In this document: one piece after another, positions 1 to 6,090 of the stretch
How positions within the stretch are numbered: position 1 is the first letter of the stretch
Layout of the letters: every line of letters starts with the position of its first letter
Assembly: GCA_026387805.1 (NCBI GenBank)
Contig: JAPLKY010000407.1
Location: forward strand, 1-8,738
Direction: 5' to 3'
Length of the DNA: 8,738 nt
Source of the DNA: Candidatus Krumholzibacteriia bacterium
Lineage (GTDB): Bacteria > Krumholzibacteriota > Krumholzibacteriia > Krumholzibacteriales > Krumholzibacteriaceae
Notes under the pieces: model-generated
Seen by the model: only the letters and a program-made list of their open reading frames with translations
Told to the model about the DNA's origin: nothing
Databases searched by the model: none
Position numbers and translations under genes: made by a program

Positions 1-1
1 G

Positions 2-193
2 ACGATCAGGATCTACGACGTCACGGGCAGGCTCGTGAGGACGCTCGTGGATGAGGTGAAGGATGCGGGCGCTCATTCGATCCCCTGGGACGGTCGGAAC
101 AACGTCGGCGCGGACGTCGCGAGCGGGATGTATTTCTACAAGATGGAGACCGTGCGATTCCTCGCGACGAAGAAGCTCGTGCTTCTGAGGTGA
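2..193 (+). CDS. Secreted protein, C-terminal FlgD-like Ig domain (5' end missing)
   Basis: The open frame enters from the left edge and ends at TGA 191-193, leaving 63 residues. They start TIRIYDVTGRLVRTL, continue through a PWDGRNNVGADVASGMYFY stretch and end TKKLVLLR. This is the pattern of the FlgD-type Ig-like fold: an IYDxxGRLVRTL strand, a W-DG-x-x-x-G-x-x-V-x-SG-Y/F-Y-x turn, and a final KK-x-(V/L)-L-(L/R) strand. In FCB and related candidate phyla this fold caps large secreted or surface proteins and may act as a sorting tail. The rest of the protein, and so its enzymatic or adhesive role, lies outside the window. It converges on the minus-strand repeat protein and shares a terminator with it. 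The fold assignment is secure; any function for the whole protein is unknown. Confidence 0.85.
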   Translation, partial: TIRIYDVTGRLVRTLVDEVKDAGAHSIPWDGRNNVGADVASGMYFYKMETVRFLATKKLVLLR

Positions 194-235
194 GGTCGGC
201 TTGGCCCGAAACGGGGAAAAGGCCGGCGAAATCCG

Positions 236-265
236 AAAAGCCCGGCGCTCGCCGCCGGGCTTTTT
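236..265. terminator. Bidirectional rho-independent terminator
   Basis: An 8-bp perfect stem, GCCCGGCG (240-247) with CGCCGGGC (253-260), closes a 5-nt loop. AAAA (236-239) lies on the left and TTTTT (261-265) on the right, so the hairpin is followed by a U-run when read from either side. It sits between the stop of the FlgD-tail gene (193) and the stop of the convergent minus-strand gene (266), as expected for a shared terminator. Confidence 0.88.
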
Positions 266-1531
266 CTATTCGAAGTGCGCATTGACGAGCGGGAGCACCC
301 TGAAGGGCGAGGGATTGTTCTTCGCTATGTTGATTATGCCGAGCTGGATGCCGTTCAGCTCGCGCGTGAAGTTGACGAGCCCGATCGAAATCCCGACCTG
401 ATAATCGTCGAAATAGTTGACCGCGCCGGCCGAGAAACCGGCGAGCCCGCGCGCCTTGACGATGACTCCCGCGACCGCGATGCCCGCGATCTCGTCGGCT
501 CGAACGCTGATTCCCGCCGCCCCGAGCCCCGCGAGCTTCTCTTCGACGCCGACGTCGATTCCATGGAGGGTGATCCATTCGGCGTTCCGCGCCCGGGTGC
601 CCGCGTAGGAAAAGCCGAAGGAGGTTCCTTCCTTTTCGTCCGACGACTCATGCCCGAGAAATGTTCCGATCACGCCGATCGTGATGCCCGAGATGTCGCC
701 ATCCGCCATGACCGAGCCGCCCGCCAGGGCGATTCCGCTTATGTCGCCTTCGGCGAATGTGGTGAGTCCGCTCACGCTCAGGCCGGAGAAGTCCTCCGTG
801 GATACCGTCGCGAGCCCGGCGACGGAGATTCCGCTCATGCTCCCTTCGCAAACGTTGGCGAGGCCGCTCGAAAGAATGCCGCTGAAATCCCCTTCGACGA
901 CGCTTGCGAGCCCGCCGGCCATGATGCCCGAGGCGCTTCCCTCGACAACGGCGGCGAGCCCGCCGAGCGATATGCCGCTCATAGTGCCTTCGGTCACGCT
1001 CGCGAGGCCGCCGATAGAAATGCCACTCATGGTGCCTTCGGTCACGCTCGCGAGGCCGCCGGCCATGATACCCGAGGCGCTCCCCTCGGCGACCGTCGCC
1101 AGTCCGCCGATAGCGATGCCGCCGAGCTCTCCTTCGCTCACCGCCGCGAGTCCCCCGACGGCCATGCCGGACAGGCTCGAGCCGGCAACGACGCCGAACC
1201 CTCCGACGGAGATGCCGCTCAACTCGTTCGCACGCGGTGCGTAGAGGCCTAACGAGATGCCCCGAATGACGGCAAAGGAATTTTCCTCGGGTTTCCAGAG
1301 CGTTACGTTGATTCCGTTGATCTCCTCGACGCGGTTATCGACGAGGTTGAACCTGAGCCCCGTGAATCGGGCCGAGTTTCCGAAGCTCACCCCGACCCCG
1401 TTTATCGCGAGATCGAGGCTCTTGTGGGAGGAGTAGCCGCCTTCTCTCTGCTCGATCGGATTCGCGCCCGCATGCGAGAGGCACGTCGAAAGCAGAATAG
1501 CGAATGCGGCGATAGAAACGAATTTTTTCAT
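266..1531 (-). CDS. Secreted surface protein with twelve 16-residue repeats (LA_2272-like)
   Basis: This is a 421-residue predicted secreted protein. The start chosen is ATG 1529-1531 (MKKFVSIAAF), because a typical signal peptide follows (basic MKK, hydrophobic core, cleavage near residues 20-23) and AAAGGTG lies about 6 nt upstream. The frame could extend to 1720, but the extra residues overlap the neighbouring gene and look like shadow translation. Residues 104-295 are twelve gapless 16-residue repeats with consensus x-SGI-x-x-GGLA-x-V-x-EG-x. Looser repeats follow to about residue 404 (for example NGIQLGIINIAKNN), and the C-terminus is FRVLPLVNAHFE. Glycine and small hydrophobic residues recur at fixed spacing, which suggests a beta-solenoid or outer-membrane-associated strand array. 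From memory of family patterns, the repeats and the NNP-x-x-x-RVLPL-x-NAHF end resemble LA_2272-type surface repeat proteins known from Leptospira and Bacteroidota. No catalytic motif is visible. It lies 133 bp downstream of the FAS1 gene on the same strand and may be co-transcribed. Expression, export and molecular role are inferred. Confidence 0.82.
   Translation of the reverse strand: MKKFVSIAAFAILLSTCLSHAGANPIEQREGGYSSHKSLDLAINGVGVSFGNSARFTGLRFNLVDNRVEEINGINVTLWKPEENSFAVIRGISLGLYAPRANELSGISVGGFGVVAGSSLSGMAVGGLAAVSEGELGGIAIGGLATVAEGSASGIMAGGLASVTEGTMSGISIGGLASVTEGTMSGISLGGLAAVVEGSASGIMAGGLASVVEGDFSGILSSGLANVCEGSMSGISVAGLATVSTEDFSGLSVSGLTTFAEGDISGIALAGGSVMADGDISGITIGVIGTFLGHESSDEKEGTSFGFSYAGTRARNAEWITLHGIDVGVEEKLAGLGAAGISVRADEIAGIAVAGVIVKARGLAGFSAGAVNYFDDYQVGISIGLVNFTRELNGIQLGIINIAKNNPSPFRVLPLVNAHFE
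647..1222 (-). repeat. In-frame tandem array, 12 x 48 bp, inside the surface-repeat gene
   Basis: The array encodes residues 104-295 as twelve units of exactly 16 codons, with no insertion or deletion between units. The best-conserved positions are S-G-I and G-G-L-A. Units 4 and 7 share ASGIMAGGLASV. Units 4 and 5 share a 30-bp exact DNA match (984-1013 and 1032-1061, offset 48 bp), which indicates recent duplication or gene conversion. The last units, toward base 647, are the most diverged. Confidence 0.9.
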
Positions 1532-1581
1532 GCGAATCACCTTTCCGGCCAAGCGGTTGAGGCGCAAGCGCCCGCTCTCGA

Positions 1582-1599
1582 ATGCTCTTTCTTGAGCAT
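1582..1599. repeat. Short inverted repeat in the spacer upstream of the repeat-protein gene
   Basis: ATGCTC and GAGCAT form a perfect 6-bp inverted repeat around a 6-nt loop (TTTCTT). CGAATGC also occurs as a direct repeat at 1579-1585 and 1601-1607, flanking it. The element is in the 133-bp gap between the FAS1 stop and the repeat-protein start. It could be an operator or an mRNA hairpin. I see no convincing sigma-70 promoter or T-run terminator here, so its function is open. Confidence 0.35.
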
Positions 1600-1664
1600 A
1601 CGAATGCAGCGCGCGAATGTTCCATCCGAAAGGTGCCCGCGCGGCATGCCCTCGCCGGCCGTTG

Positions 1665-2192
1665 TTATTCGGCTGTCTTTTCGGGCGGGAGCAGGACCTT
1701 GTCGATGACGTGGATGACACCGTTCCGTGCCGGGATATCGGCGATCACGACAGTGGCGTCCCCGATCATCACCTTCCCCCCGGGCATGGTCATAATCGGG
1801 ACCGGGACGCCGAGGAGTGTCGCTGCCGCAGGAATCTTGCCGAGATCCGCGGCCATGAGCTTCCCCGGGACGAGGTGATACAGCAGGATATTCTTCAGGG
1901 TCGCCGGCTCCTGGAGGAGCGATTCGGGGGTGCCGGGCGGCATCTTCGCGAAGGCGCTGTCGATCGGCGCGAACATAGTGAACGGGCCCTCTCCCTTGAG
2001 CGTCTCGGCGAGCCCGGCCGCGTCGATCGCCGTCGCGAGCGTCGTATAGCGGCCGTCCCCCGAAATGATTTCGACGATGCTGCCGAGGGCGGGCGCTCCT
2101 TCCTGTTTCGGCTCCTCCTTCTTCTTCTTTCCGCAGCAGAGCATCGCGGCGCAGAGCGCGCAGCAGAGAACGATAGCGAGAAGTCTCTTCAT
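1665..2192 (-). CDS. Exported FAS1 (fasciclin) domain protein, possible lipoprotein
   Basis: This is a 175-residue exported protein with one FAS1 domain, a fold used in adhesion and matrix proteins. Residues 1-20 (MKRLLAIVLCCALCAAMLCC) form a signal peptide very rich in cysteine, followed by a KKKKEEPKQEG linker. The cysteines suggest a lipoprotein, but none sits in a textbook lipobox, so lipidation is uncertain. The FAS1 domain covers about residues 37-168: the H1 motif FTMFAPIDSAFAKMP (71-85), the central YH pair (105-106) in LLYHLVPGK, and the H2 motif NGVIHVIDKVLLP (157-169). Its length suits a single domain. ATG 2190-2192 was chosen because GGGAGG lies 6 nt upstream and the signal peptide starts there. 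ATG 2214-2216 also has an AGGA at good spacing and would add MANVGRLP. The gene is divergent from secD and is followed on its strand by the repeat-protein gene. The ligand is unknown. Confidence 0.9.
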   Translation of the reverse strand: MKRLLAIVLCCALCAAMLCCGKKKKEEPKQEGAPALGSIVEIISGDGRYTTLATAIDAAGLAETLKGEGPFTMFAPIDSAFAKMPPGTPESLLQEPATLKNILLYHLVPGKLMAADLGKIPAAATLLGVPVPIMTMPGGKVMIGDATVVIADIPARNGVIHVIDKVLLPPEKTAE

Positions 2193-2335
2193 CGGGAGCC
2201 TCCCTACGTTTGCCATGGCTGATCCTTGAACTCCTTAACGATCAATGAGATAGAGAGCTTGCACGTTTGCTGCTCTCCTTTGAATGGCGGCATGGCGGCC
2301 GCGCCCGCGGGTGCCCGCCCGGTGCATCCGCCCGG

Positions 2336-2364
2336 ATTACATCCCAGAAACGGTTTTTATTCAA
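2336..2364 (-). promoter_or_regulatory. Putative sigma-70-type promoter for the FAS1 gene
   Basis: On the minus strand TTGAAT (2359-2364) is followed by a 17-bp spacer and TGTAAT (2336-2341), matching 4/6 and 5/6 of the -35 and -10 consensus. Transcription would start near 2328, giving an untranslated leader of about 135 nt before ATG 2192. It lies in an AT-rich island within otherwise GC-rich DNA. The leader (about 2193-2328) holds no feature I can support beyond the FAS1 ribosome binding site. Confidence 0.5.
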
Positions 2365-2369
2365 TTTCA

Positions 2370-2400
2370 AATATCGGCGGGATATTCGGGGCGGGACATT
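2370..2400. promoter_or_regulatory. Operator-like repeats between divergent promoters
   Basis: AATATC (2370-2375) and GATATT (2381-2386) form a perfect 6-bp inverted repeat around GGCGG. The second half overlaps a direct repeat, GGCGGGATATT (2376-2386) and GGCGGGACATT (2390-2400), 10 of 11 bases identical with a 14-bp offset. The cluster lies between the two facing -35 boxes (2364 and 2407), where a regulator could act on both FAS1 and secD transcription. No regulator gene is in the window. Confidence 0.4.
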
Positions 2401-2406
2401 TTCCAT

Positions 2407-2434
2407 TTGACTAAAGCGGCATAATTGGTATATT
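2407..2434 (+). promoter_or_regulatory. Putative sigma-70-type promoter for secD-secF
   Basis: TTGACT (2407-2412), a 16-bp spacer and TATATT (2429-2434) each match 5/6 of the -35 and -10 consensus. Transcription would begin near 2441, about 40 nt upstream of the secD start. This is the best sigma-70-like promoter in the window and implies that secD starts its own transcript here rather than being read through from a yajC gene. Confidence 0.65.
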
Positions 2435-2479
2435 TTACAGTTTCTTGGAACAGAAAAATCGAAGCGGAAGCGAGGGAAT

Positions 2480-4189
2480 GTGAACAGGTCTGATAGAATC
2501 AGGACAATATTCAGCGCAATCGTCATTGTGCTCTCCCTCTGGTTCCTCTGGCCGACCTACCGGCTTGCGACCATGAGCAAGGAGGACCAGCAGAAGCTCG
2601 AGATCGAAAATCCGGAAAAGATCGATAAGCTCCACAAGAAGGCGCTCAAGCTCGGGCTCGATCTCAAGGGCGGCATGCATCTCACGCTCGAGGTGGACGA
2701 TTCCCAGCTCACGGCCGAGGAGAAGAAGGACGTCCTCGACAGGGCGCTCGAGATCGTGCGTAACCGCGTCGATCAGTTCGGCGTCTCCGAGCCGACCATC
2801 CAGAAGGAAGGCTCCAAGCGCATCATCGTGCAGCTTCCGGGCCTCACCGATCCGGATCGCGCCAAGAGGCTCCTCGGACAGACCGCGATGCTCGAATGGC
2901 GGCTCATGCGCCAGCAGCAGGAGGTCGCGGACGTCCTGAACAAGCTCGACCAGACGTTCCGGAAGATCTCGGGGGATTCGCTCGTCGAGGTCAATCCGGA
3001 GAAAACGGATACCCTCGGCGTCGTCCCCGATCCGACGAAGGCTGCGCCGGCGGCCAAGAGCGCGCCGGGCGAGAGCCTTTTCGCAAAGACGAAAGGCGCG
3101 GACGAGCTTCCGCTCAACGTGCCTCTCGAGACGGTCGACAAGACCAAGCCGTTCACTTCGCTCCTCCTGAGCTTCAATCGCGATTGGGTCCTGGTGCGCG
3201 AGGAGAACCTTCCCCTCGTCCGCCGGATGCTCGCGCGTCCCGAAGCGCTTGCGGCGATGCCGAAGGACAGCGAGTTCATGTGGTTCGACGAATGGATGAA
3301 TCTGTCCGAGGGAGGCAGGGGAAAGGCCCTCATGCTCGTGGCGAAGGACGAGTACGTCTCGGGATCGAACCTCGTGAGCGCCGAGCCCACGTCGAATCCC
3401 CAGTCGCCCACCCAGCTTTCCGTGGCGTTCACGTTCAACCGCAAGGGCGCGCGCGAGCTTTCGCGTTTCACCGGCGACAACGTCGGACGCTTCACCGCGA
3501 TCATTCTCGACGGGAAGATAAAATCGTTCCCCGTCATCAAGACCAAGATTCCCGACGGCCGCGGCGTGATCGAAGGGACATTCACCGACGTCGAGGCGCG
3601 CGATCTGGCGATCATCCTCCGTGCAGGCGCGCTTCCCGCGCCGATGTTCACGAGAGAGGAGCGCACGGTCGGTCCGAGCCTCGGATCGGATTCGATACGA
3701 CAGGGCATGCGGGCGGGGCTCCTGGGCGCAGGGGCGGTCGTCGTTTTCATGATGATCTACTATCAGCTTTCCGGCGTCATTGCCACGCTGGGCCTCGCTC
3801 TGACGTTTCTCAGTCTGTTCGGTTTCCTCGCCTACTTCGGGGCGGCGCTCACGCTGCCGGGCATCGCGGGCCTCGTGCTCACGGTCGGGATGGCCGTCGA
3901 CGCGAACGTGCTCATCTACGAGCGCATCAGGGAGGAGATCCGGCGGGAGAAGACCATCCGCTCCGCGGTGGACGCCGGCTACGAGCGCGCCTTCGTCACG
4001 ATTCTCGATGCGAACCTGACGACTCTCATATCGGCGGTCGCGCTCTGGCAGTTCGGAACCGGTCCGATCAAGGGCTTCGCGACGACGCTGAGCATCGGGA
4101 TCCTCACGAGCATGTTCGCGGCGTGCGTGTTTTGCCGTCTGATTTTCAACCTCTGGGTGTCCCGGCCCATGAAGAAGCTCAGCATTTAA
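2480..4189 (+). CDS. secD: Protein translocase subunit SecD
   Basis: SecD is the inner-membrane partner of SecF. The pair binds SecYEG and uses the proton motive force to help pull proteins into the periplasm after SecA action. The protein is 569 residues. TM1 is at about 9-27 and is followed by the conserved LGLDLKGGMHLTLEVD (58-73) that begins the large periplasmic P1 domain. P1 includes RNRVDQFGVSEPTIQ and the conserved AGALPAP (382-388). Five more membrane segments lie between about 409 and 558. TM4 carries GMAVDANVLIYERIREE (470-486), with the conserved acidic residue of the SecD proton path. A charged, low-complexity stretch at about 144-300 makes the middle of P1 hard to align. Start is GTG 2480-2482, with GAGGG close upstream; the overlapping ATG 2478 is out of frame. 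secF follows after 22 bp. yajC, often adjacent to secD, is absent here. Confidence 0.97.
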   Translation: MNRSDRIRTIFSAIVIVLSLWFLWPTYRLATMSKEDQQKLEIENPEKIDKLHKKALKLGLDLKGGMHLTLEVDDSQLTAEEKKDVLDRALEIVRNRVDQFGVSEPTIQKEGSKRIIVQLPGLTDPDRAKRLLGQTAMLEWRLMRQQQEVADVLNKLDQTFRKISGDSLVEVNPEKTDTLGVVPDPTKAAPAAKSAPGESLFAKTKGADELPLNVPLETVDKTKPFTSLLLSFNRDWVLVREENLPLVRRMLARPEALAAMPKDSEFMWFDEWMNLSEGGRGKALMLVAKDEYVSGSNLVSAEPTSNPQSPTQLSVAFTFNRKGARELSRFTGDNVGRFTAIILDGKIKSFPVIKTKIPDGRGVIEGTFTDVEARDLAIILRAGALPAPMFTREERTVGPSLGSDSIRQGMRAGLLGAGAVVVFMMIYYQLSGVIATLGLALTFLSLFGFLAYFGAALTLPGIAGLVLTVGMAVDANVLIYERIREEIRREKTIRSAVDAGYERAFVTILDANLTTLISAVALWQFGTGPIKGFATTLSIGILTSMFAACVFCRLIFNLWVSRPMKKLSI

Positions 4190-4211
4190 CGAAAGGCGCA
4201 GAGGAGCGTAC

Positions 4212-5393
4212 ATGGAATTCTTTCACAAAACGAATATCGATTTCATCGGCTTTCGCTACAAAGCCTTCATCATATCGGGCCTCATTATCGTCGCGGGGCT
4301 CGTCTCGGTGATCGCGAAGGGCGGCTACAAGCTCTCGGTCGAGTTCGAGGGGGGCACGCTCGTGCAGGTCAAGTTCGACCAGCCGGTTCCGATCGCGGAC
4401 GTGCGGACGTCGATGGGCAGGGCCGGATATGCCAGCGCGGAGATCCAGCAGTACGGCGAAGGCGGGGATGAATACATCATCAAGATAGGCGGAGTCCAGG
4501 AGACCAACTACGCCTCGGAGCATCTCCTCGAGGGCCTCAACAAGGTTGCGCCGGGCTTGAAATGGACGGTGCTTTCGACGCAGCAGATGCCGCCGGATCT
4601 CTCCAAGGGCTTCGAGGGGGCCACGCTGCTCTCCGTCGAGGCCGATTCGATCCCCGAGATCGAGGGTCTCACCGCGCGCATGAAGGAGAGCGGCTACGGC
4701 ATACTCGAGGCGACCAAGGAGACCTCGAAGCGGGCGGCGTTCAAGATCCCGTTCCTCGGCGCCGAATCGAAGGTCGCCGACGCCCTCAAGACGGAGCTCG
4801 CGAAGGATTTTCCCCAGCGAACGATCGAAATCCGCCGAACCGAAACCATCGGGCCCAAGGTCGGCAAGGAGCTTCAGAACAAGGCGTGGGCGGCCATCAT
4901 CGTGTCCCTGTTCGGCATCCTCGTGTACGTCTCGTGGCGGTTCGAGCTCAAGTTCGCCGTGGGCGCGGTCCTTTCCCTCGTCCATGACGTCCTCGTGACG
5001 GTCGGGCTCTTCTCGATCTTCAACCGCGAGATTTCCCTCTTCGTCGTCGCGGCGCTGCTGACGATCGTCGGTTACTCGATCAACGATACGATCGTCGTGT
5101 TCGACCGGATTCGCGAGAACTTCGGCCTTCGCCGGCGCGAGAGCTACGAGGGGATGCTCAACGTCTCCATCAACGAGACGCTGAGCCGGACGATCATCAC
5201 CGTGCTGACCGTGTTCATCGTAACGATGTTCCTGCTCTTCATGGGGGGCGAATTCGTGCGCGATTTCGCGCTCGCGATGACGATCGGTCTGGTCACGGGG
5301 ACGTACTCGTCCGTGTACGTGGCGAGCGCGATCGTGGTCGAATGGCAGAACCGGATTACCAATCGCCGCAAGACGGCGCGGGCCGCCGCCTGA
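4212..5393 (+). CDS. secF: Protein translocase subunit SecF with duplicated periplasmic domain
   Basis: SecF pairs with SecD in the SecDF translocase accessory complex. Signature features are TM1 (about 17-35), the Sec_GG-type motif VEFEGGTLVQVKF (43-55), IGPKVGKEL (213-221) before TM2, VHDVLVTVG in TM3, and TM4 with TIVGYSINDTIVVFDRIRE. Further segments reach about residue 378, and the tail is basic (RITNRRKTARAAA). ATG 4212 has GAGGAG 5 nt upstream and follows secD by 22 bp, so the two are an operon. At 393 residues it is longer than the usual roughly 300-330. The surplus is one extra copy of the periplasmic P1 domain, residues 45-133 against 134-221, listed separately. The membrane part is normal in order and spacing, so the protein is expected to function. 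Confidence 0.97.
   Translation: MEFFHKTNIDFIGFRYKAFIISGLIIVAGLVSVIAKGGYKLSVEFEGGTLVQVKFDQPVPIADVRTSMGRAGYASAEIQQYGEGGDEYIIKIGGVQETNYASEHLLEGLNKVAPGLKWTVLSTQQMPPDLSKGFEGATLLSVEADSIPEIEGLTARMKESGYGILEATKETSKRAAFKIPFLGAESKVADALKTELAKDFPQRTIEIRRTETIGPKVGKELQNKAWAAIIVSLFGILVYVSWRFELKFAVGAVLSLVHDVLVTVGLFSIFNREISLFVVAALLTIVGYSINDTIVVFDRIRENFGLRRRESYEGMLNVSINETLSRTIITVLTVFIVTMFLLFMGGEFVRDFALAMTIGLVTGTYSSVYVASAIVVEWQNRITNRRKTARAAA
4344..4874 (+). repeat. Internal duplication of the SecF periplasmic domain
   Basis: Residues 45-133 align with 134-221 of SecF: FEGGTLVQVKFD pairs with FEGATLLSVEAD, GRAGYASAE with KESGYGILE, YIIKI with AAFKI, LLEGLNKVAP with LKTELAKDFP, and STQQMPPDLSK with RRTETIGPKVGK. 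The offset is 89 residues in the first third and 87 afterwards, so one 2-residue gap suffices. By eye I count a little over 20 identities. The DNA copies are well diverged, so the duplication is old. Copy 1 keeps the GG motif and copy 2 keeps the GPKVGKEL lead into TM2. Confidence 0.7.
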
Positions 5394-5401
5394 GGCGGAC
5401 A

Positions 5402-5418
5402 ATCAAACCGATTTTGAT
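5402..5418. repeat. Short inverted repeat after secF
   Basis: ATCAAA (5402-5407) and TTTGAT (5413-5418) form a 6-bp inverted repeat with a 5-nt loop in the 84-bp gap between secF and the DUF456 gene. A second small hairpin, GCCTC-TCGT-GAGGC, lies at 5439-5452. Neither has a T-run, so neither is a convincing terminator, and read-through from secF into the DUF456 gene remains likely. Confidence 0.25.
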
Positions 5419-5477
5419 CTCTTCTTTCGACGCGGGGCGCCTCTCGTGAGGCCTCGCCGCGCGCGGAGGGTTGGTCG

Positions 5478-5993
5478 ATGGAATCGGTGCTTCAGCACGC
5501 GGGGCTCGTCGTTCTGTATGCCGCGCTCTTTCTCCTGAACGTCCTCATCTTTGCGGGCCTGCCGGGAAGCTGGATCGCGTTCGGGGCGATCGCCATCTAT
5601 GCCGCGGTGACGCGGTTCTCGGCCGTCGGCTGGAAGATGCTTCTCCTCATGGCCGGGATCGCCGCCGCGGGCGAGATCGTGGAATCGCTCCTCGGCGTTA
5701 TGTACGTCGCCCGCAAAGGCGCGTCGAAATGGGGAGTGCTCGGGGCGTTCGTCGGGGGGCTCCTCGGCGCCGTCGTCGGGACCGCGATCGTCCCGCTCGC
5801 CGGGAGCATTCTGTTCGGTTTCCTCGGCGCCTTCGCCGGGGCGGTCGCGAGCGAGTACGTCTTCTACCGCTCGCTCGACAAGGCGCTCCGCACCGGTTTC
5901 TTCGCCTTCATCGGGAAGCTCCTCGCCATGCTCGTGAAGTTTGCCCTCGCCCTCGTCGTTCTCGCTCTATTCATTTACCGGACTTGGCCTTGA
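5478..5993 (+). CDS. DUF456 family membrane protein
   Basis: This is a 171-residue, almost wholly hydrophobic inner-membrane protein of the DUF456 family, whose function is not established. Family features are LPGSW (28-32) after the first membrane segment, GEIVES (65-70), KGASKWGVLGAFVGGLLG (80-97) opening a glycine-rich segment, a second glycine-rich segment at about 108-124, and ALRTGFFAFIGKLLAMLVKFALAL (136-159, quoted in part of its length by position) with a closing hydrophobic tail. About six membrane segments are expected. The glycine-rich helices recall glycine-zipper packing. The length matches the family (roughly 150-170). ATG 5478 has GGAGGG 7 nt upstream. It lies 84 bp after secF on the same strand and could be on the same transcript, but a link to protein export is only positional. 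Confidence 0.88.
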   Translation: MESVLQHAGLVVLYAALFLLNVLIFAGLPGSWIAFGAIAIYAAVTRFSAVGWKMLLLMAGIAAAGEIVESLLGVMYVARKGASKWGVLGAFVGGLLGAVVGTAIVPLAGSILFGFLGAFAGAVASEYVFYRSLDKALRTGFFAFIGKLLAMLVKFALALVVLALFIYRTWP

Positions 5994-6007
5994 ACCCGGA
6001 ACGTCCT

Positions 6008-6041
6008 CTTTTGTGGACACCATTCTACAAAAGTGGACACC
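6008..6041. promoter_or_regulatory. Overlapping direct and inverted repeats, candidate enhancer site
   Basis: GTGGACACC occurs twice (6013-6021 and 6033-6041), exactly 20 bp apart or about two helical turns. A 7-bp inverted repeat, CTTTTGT (6008-6014) and ACAAAAG (6027-6033), overlaps the first bases of both copies. The block lies about 76-109 bp upstream of the predicted sigma-54 start site, within the usual range for bacterial enhancer-binding protein sites. It could instead be a leftover insertion-sequence end. Confidence 0.4.
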
Positions 6042-6068
6042 TCGAAGCCGCTCGAATCCAGCTAACTC

Positions 6069-6087
6069 TTTTATTATCAATAAAATA
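6069..6087. promoter_or_regulatory. AT-rich inverted repeat with IHF-like site
   Basis: TTTTATT (6069-6075) and AATAAAA (6079-6085) form a perfect 7-bp inverted repeat with a 3-nt centre. TATCAA-TAAA-ATA (6075-6087) differs from the IHF consensus WATCAANNNNTTR at one position. It sits between the repeat block and the -24/-12 promoter, where a DNA bend is commonly used in sigma-54 systems. AT-rich DNA is uncommon in this window. Confidence 0.35.
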
Positions 6088-6090
6088 ATG

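Noticed and set aside
275..1252. 325-codon plus-strand frame with its own periodicity
   Set aside because: The apparent repeats are the complement of the surface-repeat gene. The minus-strand frame has the signal peptide, ribosome binding site and family-like C-terminus.
2235..2264. Nine-codon leader-peptide frame (GTG ... QALYLIDR) in the FAS1 leader, with AAAGGAG 10 nt upstream
   Set aside because: The ribosome binding site is good, but the peptide has no run of regulatory codons and no terminator/antiterminator pair follows. A frame this short can arise by chance.
2435..4213. 592-codon open frame on the minus strand
   Set aside because: It is antisense to secD, which is certain. The long opening comes from strong third-position GC bias.
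2896..4311. 471-codon plus-strand frame overlapping secD and secF
   Set aside because: It is an out-of-frame shadow of secD, arginine- and proline-rich, and crosses a true gene boundary.
4179..5402. 407-codon open frame on the minus strand
   Set aside because: It is antisense to secF, with a composition typical of shadow frames.
5439..5452. GCCTC-TCGT-GAGGC hairpin considered as a terminator after secF
   Set aside because: The stem is only 5 bp and no T-run follows. It lies just upstream of the DUF456 ribosome binding site.
6013..6041. Two GTGGACACC copies considered as a short CRISPR-like array
   Set aside because: There are only two 9-bp copies with an 11-bp gap and no cas genes, which is far below CRISPR repeat and spacer sizes.
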